Source of the DNA: JBICHN01 sp043101845
GTDB lineage: Bacteria > Planctomycetota > Phycisphaerae > Phycisphaerales > UBA5793
Length of the DNA stretch: 64,000 bases
Direction: 5' to 3'
Assembly: GCA_043101845.1 (NCBI GenBank)
Contig: JBICHN010000011.1
Span: 1,550,001 to 1,614,000, forward strand
The position numbers and the translations under genes were made by a program. Positions within the stretch are counted from its first letter, which is position 1; every line of letters begins with the position of its first letter. Positions 53,496 through 61,302 of this stretch are shown in pieces. The notes below the pieces were generated by a model, which was not told where the DNA came from, did no database searches, and was given only the letters and a program-made list of their open reading frames with translations.

Positions 53496-54125
53496 ATGAC
53501 GGCAGTCGTCACGGCTCTCGACAGTAAGGTCCTCGTTCTCAACCGCCTGTACATGGCCATCCGGGTCGTGTCAGCGCGGCGGGCGTTCCGTCTCCTCGTC
53601 AAGAATCTCGCCGAGGTGATCGATGTCGCCGACGGCCAGTATCTCAACTACGACTTCGAAAGCTGGGCCGATCTCACGCGCCTGCGCGAAGAGATGGCGG
53701 TCGACGGCTACGAATGGGTCCGCACCGTTCGCTTCGACATTCCCGTGCCGAAGATCATTCGCCTGCTCGGATATGACCGACTGCCGCGGCAGCATGTGAA
53801 GCTGAACCGTCGGAACATCTTCGCCCGTGATCGCAACCAGTGTCAGTACTGCGGCCGCTCATTCCCGACGAGCGAACTGAGCATCGATCATGTCACGCCG
53901 CGCAGCCAGGGCGGCGGTGACAGCTGGGAGAACCTCGTCTGCGCCTGCACGCGCTGCAACGCGCGGAAGGGCGGACGCACTCCCGATCAGGCAAACCTCA
54001 CGCTCGTTCGACCGCCCGTCGAGCCGCGGCGCAATCCACTCATCTCAGCGCGCCTCGGTCACGAGAAGTATGCGTGCTGGCAGGCGTTCCTCGACAACGC
54101 GTACTGGTCGGTCGAACTCAAGTAA
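53496..54125 (+). CDS. HNH endonuclease family protein
   Basis: 209 residues from the ATG at 53496 (GAGGGG upstream). The N-terminal half is a conserved domain of unknown role (KVLVLNRLYMAIRVVSARRAF). The HNH centre follows: CQYCGRSFPTSELSIDHVTP (zinc Cys pair and catalytic DH), then SWENLVCACTRCNARKGGR (Asn and second Cys pair). This stand-alone HNH type is widespread in bacteria and probably not a restriction enzyme of a typical system; its substrate is unknown. Confidence 0.88.
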   Translation: MTAVVTALDSKVLVLNRLYMAIRVVSARRAFRLLVKNLAEVIDVADGQYLNYDFESWADLTRLREEMAVDGYEWVRTVRFDIPVPKIIRLLGYDRLPRQHVKLNRRNIFARDRNQCQYCGRSFPTSELSIDHVTPRSQGGGDSWENLVCACTRCNARKGGRTPDQANLTLVRPPVEPRRNPLISARLGHEKYACWQAFLDNAYWSVELK

Positions 54126-54147
54126 TCAGGTCGAGGTCAGTCGCGAA

Positions 54148-54837
54148 TCAGCCTCGCAGCGCGTCGATCGCCGCGCGGTAATCGTCTGTCTTGAAGATGC
54201 TCGACGCCGCGGCGATGACATCGCATCCCGCTTCGCGGCACTGCGCCGCTTCGGCCGGCTTGATGCCGCCGTCCATCTCGAGACGCTGATCGTCACGCAG
54301 GCGCTCGCGGATGACCTCCGTCTTGTCGAGAACCTCGGCGATGAATGACTGTCCCGAATACCCCGGGTTCACGCTCATCACGAGGATCATGTCCCAGGGC
54401 GACAGATCGATCGGAAACTCGTCGATCCGAGTGGGGGGGTTGATCGTGAGTCCCGGCGCCATGCCCGCGTCACGCACGCGCTTCGCGAGCTCGACCGGGT
54501 CGAACCCGCCGATCGTCGCGGCCTCGATGTGATACACGAACGCGTTCGCGCCCGCCTCGGCGAACGCGTCGACATAGTTCTGCGGATGCGTCACCATGAG
54601 GTGCACATCGAGGTAGGCGTCGGGGAAGTGACGCCGCAGCGCGCGGCACATGTCCGGGCCCATCGTCAGGTTCGGCACGAAATGGCCGTCCATGACATCG
54701 AGATGGAGCATGTCGGCGCCGGCGTCGAGGACCGCAGCGCACTCCTCCGCCATGCGGCCGAAATCGGCGGAGAGAATCGAAGCGGACACGAGCGGAAGGC
54801 GCGGCGGATTCGTGAGCTGATCAGTCGGTGGAGCCAT
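54148..54837 (-). CDS. rpe: Ribulose-phosphate 3-epimerase
   Basis: 229 residues, a TIM barrel of the pentose phosphate pathway. Motifs: SASILSADFGRMAEE, MLHLDVMDGHFVPNLTMGP (metal His and Asp), DVHLMVTHP, MSVNPGYSGQSFI and LEMDGGIKP. Start at the ATG at 54837; the longer frame to the right is antisense to the SDR gene and not real. Convergent with the HNH gene. Confidence 0.95.
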   Translation of the reverse strand: MAPPTDQLTNPPRLPLVSASILSADFGRMAEECAAVLDAGADMLHLDVMDGHFVPNLTMGPDMCRALRRHFPDAYLDVHLMVTHPQNYVDAFAEAGANAFVYHIEAATIGGFDPVELAKRVRDAGMAPGLTINPPTRIDEFPIDLSPWDMILVMSVNPGYSGQSFIAEVLDKTEVIRERLRDDQRLEMDGGIKPAEAAQCREAGCDVIAAASSIFKTDDYRAAIDALRG

Positions 54838-54905
54838 GGCGCCATCGTAGCGAATCGACTTCGCCTGACGACTGATCGGCCGACTGACTCGCGAACGCGC
54901 GTTTC

Positions 54906-55937
54906 TTACGCCGGACCGCCCATGATCGGAAGGATGATCCCGGTGATGTAGCTCGAGTCGGCGTCCGACGCGAGGAAGACATACGCGGGCGAACACTCCT
55001 CGGGTTGCGCGGGGCGACCCATGTCCGATTCGCCGAGCCCTTCGCCGAAGGTCGACACTTCCTCCGCCGTCGTGCCCTCGTCCGCGACATTGAGCGGCGT
55101 CCAGACCGGTCCCGGGGCGACACAGTTCACGCGAATGCCCTTCTCGAGAAGGTTCTGCGCAAGCGTCTTGGTCAGTGTGTGAATCGCGCCCTTCGTCGCC
55201 GAGTAATCCGGCAGCTTCGCGCTTCCCTGGAGACCGACCTCCGATCCCGTGACGATGATCGACGCGCCCGGCTTCATGTGCGGCACGGCCGCGCGCACGA
55301 GCCAGATGAACGCATAGACATTCGTCTTCATCGTTCGGTCGAGTTCGTCGTCGGTGAGGTCGGTGATCTCCTCCTTGCGATTCTGCCACGCGGCGTTGCT
55401 CACGAGAATGTCGATCCCTCCGAGTTCCTTCCGCGTGCGATCCACGGCCTTCTTGCAGAACTCAACCTTCGTGAGGTCGCCTTCGATGAGCACGCACTTG
55501 CGACCTTCGCCCTCGACGGCCTTCTTCGTCTCGCGGGCGTCCACTTTCTCGGAGGGCAGATAGGTGATCGCAACATCGGCGCCCTCGCGCGCATAGAGGT
55601 ACGCGACGGCGCGGCCGATGCCCGAGTCGCCCCCCGTGATGAGCGCCCGCTTGCCGTCGAGTTTCCCCGCGGGCTTGTAGAGCGGCGCCTGCCACTCCGG
55701 ACGCGGCCGGATCTTCGCTTCGACGCCGGGCGACTTCTGATGCTGCTTCGGGAACAGCGGCTCCGGCTCGTGACGCATCTGCGGCGACTTCGCCCGCTCA
55801 CCCTTGCGCGAAGTGCCGGCTGAATCCGCTTTCGACTTCGAGCTCGACTTGCTCTCCGACTTCGAGCGCGACTTCGACTTCGTCGCGCCGGCCTTCTTCG
55901 TCTGCCGCTTCGCTGATGCGCTCTTCTTCGACGCCAT
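54906..55937 (-). CDS. SDR-family oxidoreductase with basic N-terminal tail
   Basis: 343 residues. The Rossmann motif is ALITGGDSGIGRAVA, the catalytic Ser in VTGSEVG and Tyr/Lys in YSATKGAIH. The pattern (LFPKQHQ near residue 60, WQAPLYKPAGKLDGK) is that of YghA/YhdF-type oxidoreductases. The first 50 residues are an unusual low-complexity tail of Lys, Ser and Ala (KSKSRSKSESKSSSKSK), histone H1-like, which could bind nucleic acid or polyanions. Same strand as rpe, 68 bases upstream of it. Confidence 0.9.
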   Translation of the reverse strand: MASKKSASAKRQTKKAGATKSKSRSKSESKSSSKSKADSAGTSRKGERAKSPQMRHEPEPLFPKQHQKSPGVEAKIRPRPEWQAPLYKPAGKLDGKRALITGGDSGIGRAVAYLYAREGADVAITYLPSEKVDARETKKAVEGEGRKCVLIEGDLTKVEFCKKAVDRTRKELGGIDILVSNAAWQNRKEEITDLTDDELDRTMKTNVYAFIWLVRAAVPHMKPGASIIVTGSEVGLQGSAKLPDYSATKGAIHTLTKTLAQNLLEKGIRVNCVAPGPVWTPLNVADEGTTAEEVSTFGEGLGESDMGRPAQPEECSPAYVFLASDADSSYITGIILPIMGGPA

Positions 55938-56165
55938 GCCGCTCGTCCTCCCCGGTCAAATGGTCTACCCGTATATGCGATGGCGCCGCCACCGTGTCCG
56001 GACCAGCGCCCCGAGCGACGATAACCGGCGCCACGCGCCCTCATCGGTTAAATCGCCTTCAACCCGTCCCGGGAGGTCCCGGGCGCGGGCGTGTCCCCGT
56101 CGCCTGCGTCCGCGCTCCGTCTGTACAATGCGAGCGACCCGTAAGAAGAAAGAGGAGGGCGACGC

Positions 56166-57347
56166 ATGACCCGGGTGCGCGTGCTCGTCGGAACGAAGAA
56201 GGGCGCCTTCATCCTGACCTCGGATGGCGCGCGGAAGAAGTGGAAGGTCGAGGGCCCACTCTTCGGCGGGTGGGAGATGTACCACCTCAAGGGATCGCCC
56301 GTCGATCCGAACCGGATCTACGCCTCGCAGACGAGCGGATGGTTCGGGCAGATTATCCAGCGCTCCGATGACGGCGGGAAGACCTGGACGACGCCCGGCG
56401 GGGAGAAGACGCCCGAGCCCGGCGCGGCGCCCGCCGGCGAGAGCAACAAGTTCGTCTACGACACTTCGGAAGCGACCGGCGCGCCGCTCACCACGCATCA
56501 GTGGTACGACGGCACGCAGCACCCGTGGGAGTTCAAGCGCGTCTGGCACATCGAGCCGTCGCTCACCGATCCCGACACGATCTTCGCCGGCGTCGAAGAC
56601 GCGGCGCTCTTCCGCTCGAACGACGGCGGCCGGTCATGGCATGAACTCGCCGGACTGCGCGGCCACGGGACCGGGCCGCAGTGGTCGCCCGGCGCCGGCG
56701 GCATGGGCGCGCACACCGTCCTCATCGACCCGACGAACCACGACCGCATGTATGTCGCGATCTCCGCCGCGGGCGTCTTCCGCACCGACGACGGCGGGAA
56801 GAACTGGAAGCCGGTGAACCGCGGCCTGCAGTCCGAGTACATCCCCGACCCGGAAGCGCAGGTCGGCCACTGCGTCCACCGCATCGCGCTGCACGGCGAC
56901 CAGCCCGAAACGCTCTACATGCAGAAGCACTGGGACATCATGCGCAGCGACGACGCCGGCGAGTCGTGGCATGAGGTGAGCGGCGACCTGCCGAGCGACT
57001 TCGGCTTTCCCATCGAGGTCCATGCGCACGAACCCGAGACGATCTATGTCGTGCCGATCAAGAGCGACTCGGAGCATTACCCGCCCGACGGCAAGCTCCG
57101 CGTCTACCGTAGCCGCGCCGGCGGCAACGAATGGGAGGCGCTCACGAAGGGACTGCCGCAGGAGAACTGCTTCGTGAATGTCCTGCGCGACGCGATGTGC
57201 GTCGACACGCTCGACCCCTGCGGCGTCTACTTCGGCACGACCGGCGGCCAGGTCTACGGCTCATCCGACGGCGGCGACGCGTGGACGCCACTCGTCCGCG
57301 ACCTTCCCGCGGTGTTGAGCGTGGAAGCGCAGGTGATTCCGGACTGA
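56166..57347 (+). CDS. BNR/Asp-box repeat beta-propeller protein
   Basis: 393 residues with at least five Asp-box repeats: SDDGGKTW, SNDGGRSW, TDDGGKNW, SDDAGESW and SSDGGDAW. This is the sortilin/exo-alpha-sialidase-like propeller. There is no signal peptide (MTRVRVLVGTKKGAFILTSD) and no sialidase active-site Arg triad that I can identify. In many genomes this family sits directly beside a MoaD/ThiS-type gene; here the moaD gene is displaced by 573 bases through a toxin-antitoxin pair. Confidence 0.85.
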   Translation: MTRVRVLVGTKKGAFILTSDGARKKWKVEGPLFGGWEMYHLKGSPVDPNRIYASQTSGWFGQIIQRSDDGGKTWTTPGGEKTPEPGAAPAGESNKFVYDTSEATGAPLTTHQWYDGTQHPWEFKRVWHIEPSLTDPDTIFAGVEDAALFRSNDGGRSWHELAGLRGHGTGPQWSPGAGGMGAHTVLIDPTNHDRMYVAISAAGVFRTDDGGKNWKPVNRGLQSEYIPDPEAQVGHCVHRIALHGDQPETLYMQKHWDIMRSDDAGESWHEVSGDLPSDFGFPIEVHAHEPETIYVVPIKSDSEHYPPDGKLRVYRSRAGGNEWEALTKGLPQENCFVNVLRDAMCVDTLDPCGVYFGTTGGQVYGSSDGGDAWTPLVRDLPAVLSVEAQVIPD

Positions 57348-57442
57348 GTCCGTTGTGTGACCTTCGAGCAATCCTCGCCCAAGATGGAATGGTACGATAT
57401 CTGCAGAAAGGCGAAGCGATCCTTATCACTGCGAGAGTCAGA

Positions 57443-57625
57443 ATGACGGTTAAAGAGACGGCCAAGCAGGTGATTGAGGCGTTGCCGGAAGACGCATCGT
57501 TGGACGACATCATCCACGCCTTGTATCTCAAGGCGAAGTTTGACCGCGGAGAAGACGAGATTCGTCGCGGCGCCGGCGTCTCGGATGACGAGGCGAGGAA
57601 GAGGCTCGGCAAGTGGGGCGGGTGA
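57443..57625 (+). CDS. Antitoxin (type II, ParD/RelB-like)
   Basis: 60 residues (MTVKETAKQVIEALPEDASL then DDIIHALYLKAKFDRGE). This is the common short antitoxin pattern in which a helix-turn-helix-like N-terminus is followed by an acidic toxin-binding tail. Its stop overlaps the start of the toxin. It should bind and neutralise the ParE-type toxin and repress its own promoter, which would lie in 57348-57442. Confidence 0.75.
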   Translation: MTVKETAKQVIEALPEDASLDDIIHALYLKAKFDRGEDEIRRGAGVSDDEARKRLGKWGG

Positions 57626-57921
57626 TTTGGGCGCCATCCGCATTGGCGGATGCGGACGCCATCGCCGAGTTCATTGCCCGTGATTCCTCCGATCGTGCTG
57701 CTCTCTTCGTAACCCGCCTCTTCGAAGCATCGGAACTCCTTGCTCGATCTCGCGAAATGGGTCGGGTGATCCCGGAACTGGGGGACGAGGCGAGGCGGGA
57801 AATTCTCGTCGGAGCCTATCGCGTGATGTATCGAATTGAAGAGGACCAGATCTTCATCGTGGCGATTGTTCACGGAGCCCGCAACTGGCCGGAGCCGCCC
57901 ATGGATGATCCAGGAGAATGA
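57613..57921 (+). CDS. ParE/RelE-superfamily toxin
   Basis: 102 residues if started at the GTG at 57613; the GTG at 57622 (start IWAPSALAD) is the alternative. The ParE-type pattern is clear: VIWAPSALADADAIAEFIA, GRVIPELGDEARREILVG, YRVMYRIEEDQIFIVAIVHGAR. Members poison gyrase or cleave mRNA. Overlaps the antitoxin by 13 bases and its TGA overlaps the moaD start codons, so the cassette is inserted with translation of moaD preserved. Confidence 0.85.
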   Translation: MGRVIWAPSALADADAIAEFIARDSSDRAALFVTRLFEASELLARSREMGRVIPELGDEARREILVGAYRVMYRIEEDQIFIVAIVHGARNWPEPPMDDPGE

Positions 57922-58241
57922 TGATCCGCGTTCAACTCCCGTTCCATCTGCGCACGCTCGCGCGGGTGGATGGGAACGAGGTGACGGTCGAGGTGGGGGG
58001 TGAGTCGTCGTCGTTGCCGACGCCGACGATCGGCGCCGTGCTCGACGCGCTCGAAGCGCGGTACCCGGTCCTGCGCGGCGCCATCCGCGACCATGTCACC
58101 AGGGAGCGCCGGCCGTTCCTCCGCTACTACGCCTGCCGCGAAGACCTCTCCCTCGCCCCGCCCGAGACGACCCCGCTCCCGCCCGCCATCCTCCGCGGCG
58201 ACGAACCGTTCATGGTCATCGGCGCGATCGCGGGAGGGTGA
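57921..58241 (+). CDS. MoaD/ThiS-family small sulfur-carrier-like protein
   Basis: 106 residues with a beta-grasp fold: IRVQLPFHLRTLARVDGNEV, then TIGAVLDALEARYPVLRGAI and FMVIGAIAGG. It ends in GG, the site of adenylation and thiocarboxylation in MoaD, ThiS and their relatives. The context is not molybdopterin synthesis (no moaE or moaA); the family's usual partner is the BNR-repeat gene upstream. The start is the ATG at 57921 with AGGAG before it, or the ATG at 57918. Confidence 0.82.
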   Translation: MIRVQLPFHLRTLARVDGNEVTVEVGGESSSLPTPTIGAVLDALEARYPVLRGAIRDHVTRERRPFLRYYACREDLSLAPPETTPLPPAILRGDEPFMVIGAIAGG

Positions 58242-58469
58242 GCGGGTAACCTCCGAAGATCGCTGACGCCGATCGGCGTCGCGAGCGCGTAGCCGAGTTG
58301 AGGTCGGTCCACTCTCGTGCGGCGCTGACTATGTGGCCGATGAGATACCTGACGCCCGCAGGGGTGAAGGTCGTCGATAGAACCGGAGGATAGATTGATG
58401 TAGATACCATGTGAGAGAGTATTCCACCCATTCTTGCTGCTGTGGTAAACAGGTGTTAGTCCACGTGTT

Positions 58470-58772
58470 GCCGCGCAGACGGTGCTGCATGTCGACGACT
58501 ACGCACCGCCCGGCGGCGACGGCTTGAGTTGGCAGATGGCGTATTCAGATCTTCAGGACGCGCGGACTTGACCACGCCCGTACCTGTCTGCCCCGACCTG
58601 TTCATCGACATCGACGCGCCGAACATCACCGGCGTCGAGGGAGCCGATTCGAACGGCGTGGCGAGCCTGCTCCGCTTCGCCACCGACGCCGCGCGGTGTC
58701 GAGGTCTCCTTCCAGGCCGTGAAACGAGACAACTGCCGCGTCACGCGCAGACGCGTGGTAAACTTTTTCTGA
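58470..58772 (+). pseudogene. Collapsed remnant of a secreted beta-helix protein
   Basis: From about 58470 the frame reads AAQTVLHVDDYAPPGGDGLS then WQMAYSDLQDA, the exact opening of many secreted right-handed beta-helix proteins just after the signal peptide. A stop-free reading in another frame then gives CPDLFIDIDAPNITGVEGAD and SNGVASLLRF. After a +1 shift near 58697 it ends GVEVSFQAVKRDNCRV ... NFF and TGA at 58770. The last two parts match the C-terminal domain of the 27053-28933 protein (CPGVTIDIDDPR ... GVEVFMQPYLPDSCRV). So head and tail survive, but the helix body is deleted and the frame is broken at least twice. Not translated as one protein. Confidence 0.7.
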
Positions 58773-58946
58773 TCGAGTGACGGTCCGCGGTGGAAACCGA
58801 ATGCGATGAGGGAGCTTGGGCAATGGGGAACACCCTAGGCGGCGACAATCTGATTCAACTTGCGGCAGATAGCCTCGACAGTTGATACGACATGATCTAC
58901 TTGGTAGTCTTCAAACCATGCTTCAAGCAAGAACTGGGTACGCGAC

Positions 58947-60050
58947 ATGATAGAACGCCTGTATGTTCATCACTTTCGATGTCTTGAGAACTTCACACTC
59001 GACCTCTCGGCGAAGTCCTCCGCATTGCTTGTGGGTAAGAATGGAGCAGGCAAGTCCACGGTTCTCCAAGCACTGAGAGTGCTCCAAGGAATCTGTCGTG
59101 AGCCCAACCGTGTAAAGAGTGTGATCCGCGCAAGTGACTTCACGCGTCGGGATCGAAACATTATCATGCAGTTTAAGATTGATATCAGACTGCTAAGTGA
59201 CCAATTCACTTACTCCGTATCGTTCGAATGGCCTGATGGCTTTTACGAGGCGCGCATCTATGAAGAGAACCTATTACGAAACGGAACCGAAGTATTCACA
59301 CGTCAACAAGGACAGGTACAGTTATGCGGAGGGAATACATTCGGCCTCGACTGGCATGCGTTCGCGCTGCCTGTAGTAAACGAGAAGCCTCCAGCGCATT
59401 CGATTCAAGATGTGAAAGCCTTTTTCGCCGGGACGATGATGCTTGCACCGATCCCGCAGATGATGGGCGGCTTCTCTGACGAGCCCACATCAGAGTTGGA
59501 AAAATATGCTTTTAACTACGCATCATGTTTGAGGGCGCTGCTACAAAGAAAGCCAAAGGCATATAGTTTTTTTGATACATATGTCAAGAGTGTGTTGCCG
59601 GACTTCTCTTCGATAGAGAATGTCGAACGTGGTAGCGAGGGCGGCAGCCAGCTGGTTGTAACCTTCGAAGATTTACAAACATCAAAGACGGTATCGTTCG
59701 ACTTTGATCAACTGTCGGACGGTGAGAAGTGTTTTCTGCTCTCGGCCTACATCGTAGCTGTAAACAATGTCGGTCCACCAGTCGTCTGCGTATGGGATGA
59801 GCCAGACAACCATCTTTCGATTTCTGAAGTAGGGCATTTCATCGTCTCCCTACGAAAGATGGTTTCCAAAGGCGGTCAATTCATTGCGACGACACATCAT
59901 CCAGAGACGATTCGAAAATTCTCGGATGAGAACACGCTCATCCTATCTCGTGATTCTCATTTGAGCCCGACGGTAATAAAGCCGTTGTCCGCGTATAGTT
60001 ACTCAGGTGATCTGATTCATGCATTGATTCGAGATGAGGTCATAGGATAG
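58947..60050 (+). CDS. ABC-type AAA ATPase of a two-gene defence-like module
   Basis: 367 residues, OLD/RecF-like ABC ATPase. Walker A GKNGAGKST at 30-38 after the typical LYVHHFRCLENFTLDLS; signature LSDGE at 256-260; Walker B VVCVWDEPDNHLS from 279; H-loop ATTHHPETI at 314-322. The region 60-250 is the variable insert. The base composition is clearly more AT-rich than the rest of the window, with codons such as AGA, ATA and TTT that the neighbours avoid, so it was recently acquired. Followed after two bases by the TOPRIM-like gene. ACGT occurs twice within it (59300, 59627). Confidence 0.88.
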   Translation: MIERLYVHHFRCLENFTLDLSAKSSALLVGKNGAGKSTVLQALRVLQGICREPNRVKSVIRASDFTRRDRNIIMQFKIDIRLLSDQFTYSVSFEWPDGFYEARIYEENLLRNGTEVFTRQQGQVQLCGGNTFGLDWHAFALPVVNEKPPAHSIQDVKAFFAGTMMLAPIPQMMGGFSDEPTSELEKYAFNYASCLRALLQRKPKAYSFFDTYVKSVLPDFSSIENVERGSEGGSQLVVTFEDLQTSKTVSFDFDQLSDGEKCFLLSAYIVAVNNVGPPVVCVWDEPDNHLSISEVGHFIVSLRKMVSKGGQFIATTHHPETIRKFSDENTLILSRDSHLSPTVIKPLSAYSYSGDLIHALIRDEVIG

Positions 60051-60052
60051 AG

Positions 60053-60538
60053 GTGAATAAGTACAGGCCGCATCTCTACATTCTTCCAGAGGACGAAAGG
60101 AATCGGCAGATTGCTCAGGGATTCCTTCTTCACCCCGCTGTGATCGCGAATTCCGTGAAGCTTATGCCCCCATCCGGGGGTTGGCCAAGAGTGCGCGACT
60201 TACTTCAGGACGAGTATGCAGGGCTGTTGCGTCGGTATAATGATGGGCACCTTCTTTTGCTAATTGACTTTGACGGAGATCCAGTGGCTCGAACGGCCCA
60301 ATTCACTTCTCATATTCCGACCGATTTGGAGAGTCGTATTTTTGTAGTCGGATCGAGAAGTACTCCGGAGAAGCTTAAGTCCATACTTCTGGCGCCTTAC
60401 GAAAGGATCGGGGAGGAGTTGGCGAACGACTGCGTCAAGAATAGAGAAGGCGGGTGGGGGCACGACGAGTTGCAGCACAATGAGAGCGAGCGACGCCGCA
60501 TGATAAGTATCATCAGGCCCTTCATGTTTGAAGAGTAG
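60053..60538 (+). CDS. Small TOPRIM-like protein paired with the ATPase
   Basis: 161 residues, GTG start at 60053, two bases after the ATPase stop, so co-translated. Strand-helix pattern: LYILPEDERNRQIAQGF has an early acidic motif (Glu 13-15), and HLLLLIDFDGDPVAR gives an Asp-x-Asp at 72-74, the arrangement of TOPRIM nuclease/primase folds. Later SRIFVVGSRSTPEKLK is the next strand. It is shorter than OLD nucleases, in which ATPase and TOPRIM are fused, and than AriB of PARIS. I read it as a split OLD/PARIS-type effector; the fold call is mine and not certain. Confidence 0.6.
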   Translation: MNKYRPHLYILPEDERNRQIAQGFLLHPAVIANSVKLMPPSGGWPRVRDLLQDEYAGLLRRYNDGHLLLLIDFDGDPVARTAQFTSHIPTDLESRIFVVGSRSTPEKLKSILLAPYERIGEELANDCVKNREGGWGHDELQHNESERRRMISIIRPFMFEE

Positions 60539-60561
60539 GCTAGAGATCGTTGGTGACGCCG

Positions 60562-61302
60562 TTACGCCGCGACGCGTGGTTCGTTTTCGTTTGCCCGCGT
60601 CGCCACCTCCATCGGCCATCCCTCGACGCCCGCGACAACCGTCGGCGACCAGCGGCCGACCTCGCCGCGCGTGTCGGCCCAGCGCGCCCAGTAGACCACG
60701 AGGCGCGGAGCGTCGGGCTTCGGGAACTTCACGCGCATCGGACTCGTCGTGAACGACCGCAGGTACCACGGCCGGTCGCCCGGCTCGTACGGGACCGGCT
60801 CGCCCGGCGCGAGCAGCTCGACGAAGAGTTCGAGCCGCGCGGCGCCGTGCGGCTTCTCCCGGCTCTTCGCGCAGAAGTGGGCGCGCGATTCGAGCACATG
60901 CACCCGGCCGCGCTCCGAGCGGACGAAGCGAAGGTACGGCGGGTCCTGCGGGCAACGACGGCGCTTCAGGCGCTTCGGCCGCTCGCGCACGAGAATCCGC
61001 GCCTTCGCGACCGGGTCGATCGAGTCGTCGATGCGGATCGCGTTCGCGTGCCGGCGGATGATCCGCTCGGCCTTCGCCCGGGCCGTGTCCTTGCGGATGA
61101 TCGTGACGGTCGTCCGCGTGCCGGGCCAGGTCGCCAGGGCGAGGGCGTCGCGGTACGCGGCGACGATGGCGCTGATCTCCGCCGCGTCATCGGCCGACAA
61201 TGAATACAGGGCGGGGTCCTCGGCGATCTGCGTCGCGAACACCCGCGCCATCGAGGCGAAATCGCGGTCGGCGTCCGGTATGAACTTCTTCGTGGCGCCC
61301 AT
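60562..61302 (-). CDS. Hypothetical protein with helical and Fn3-like parts
   Basis: 246 residues from the ATG at 61302 (GAGG seven bases upstream). The N-terminal 120 residues are helical (KKFIPDADRDFASMARVFAT, AIVAAYRDALALATW, AERIIRRHANAIRID). The C-terminal 120 look like an immunoglobulin/fibronectin-type domain (FVELLAPGEPVPYEPGD, VVYWARWADTRGEVGRWS). No signal peptide, no named family that I am sure of. GC-rich like the core genome. Converges on the defence module. Confidence 0.65.
   Translation of the reverse strand: MGATKKFIPDADRDFASMARVFATQIAEDPALYSLSADDAAEISAIVAAYRDALALATWPGTRTTVTIIRKDTARAKAERIIRRHANAIRIDDSIDPVAKARILVRERPKRLKRRRCPQDPPYLRFVRSERGRVHVLESRAHFCAKSREKPHGAARLELFVELLAPGEPVPYEPGDRPWYLRSFTTSPMRVKFPKPDAPRLVVYWARWADTRGEVGRWSPTVVAGVEGWPMEVATRANENEPRVAA

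Noticed and set aside
53496..54125. HNH gene as part of a restriction system
   Set aside because: No methyltransferase or specificity gene is adjacent, and this HNH type is a widespread stand-alone family; it is still not excluded as an unlinked partner.
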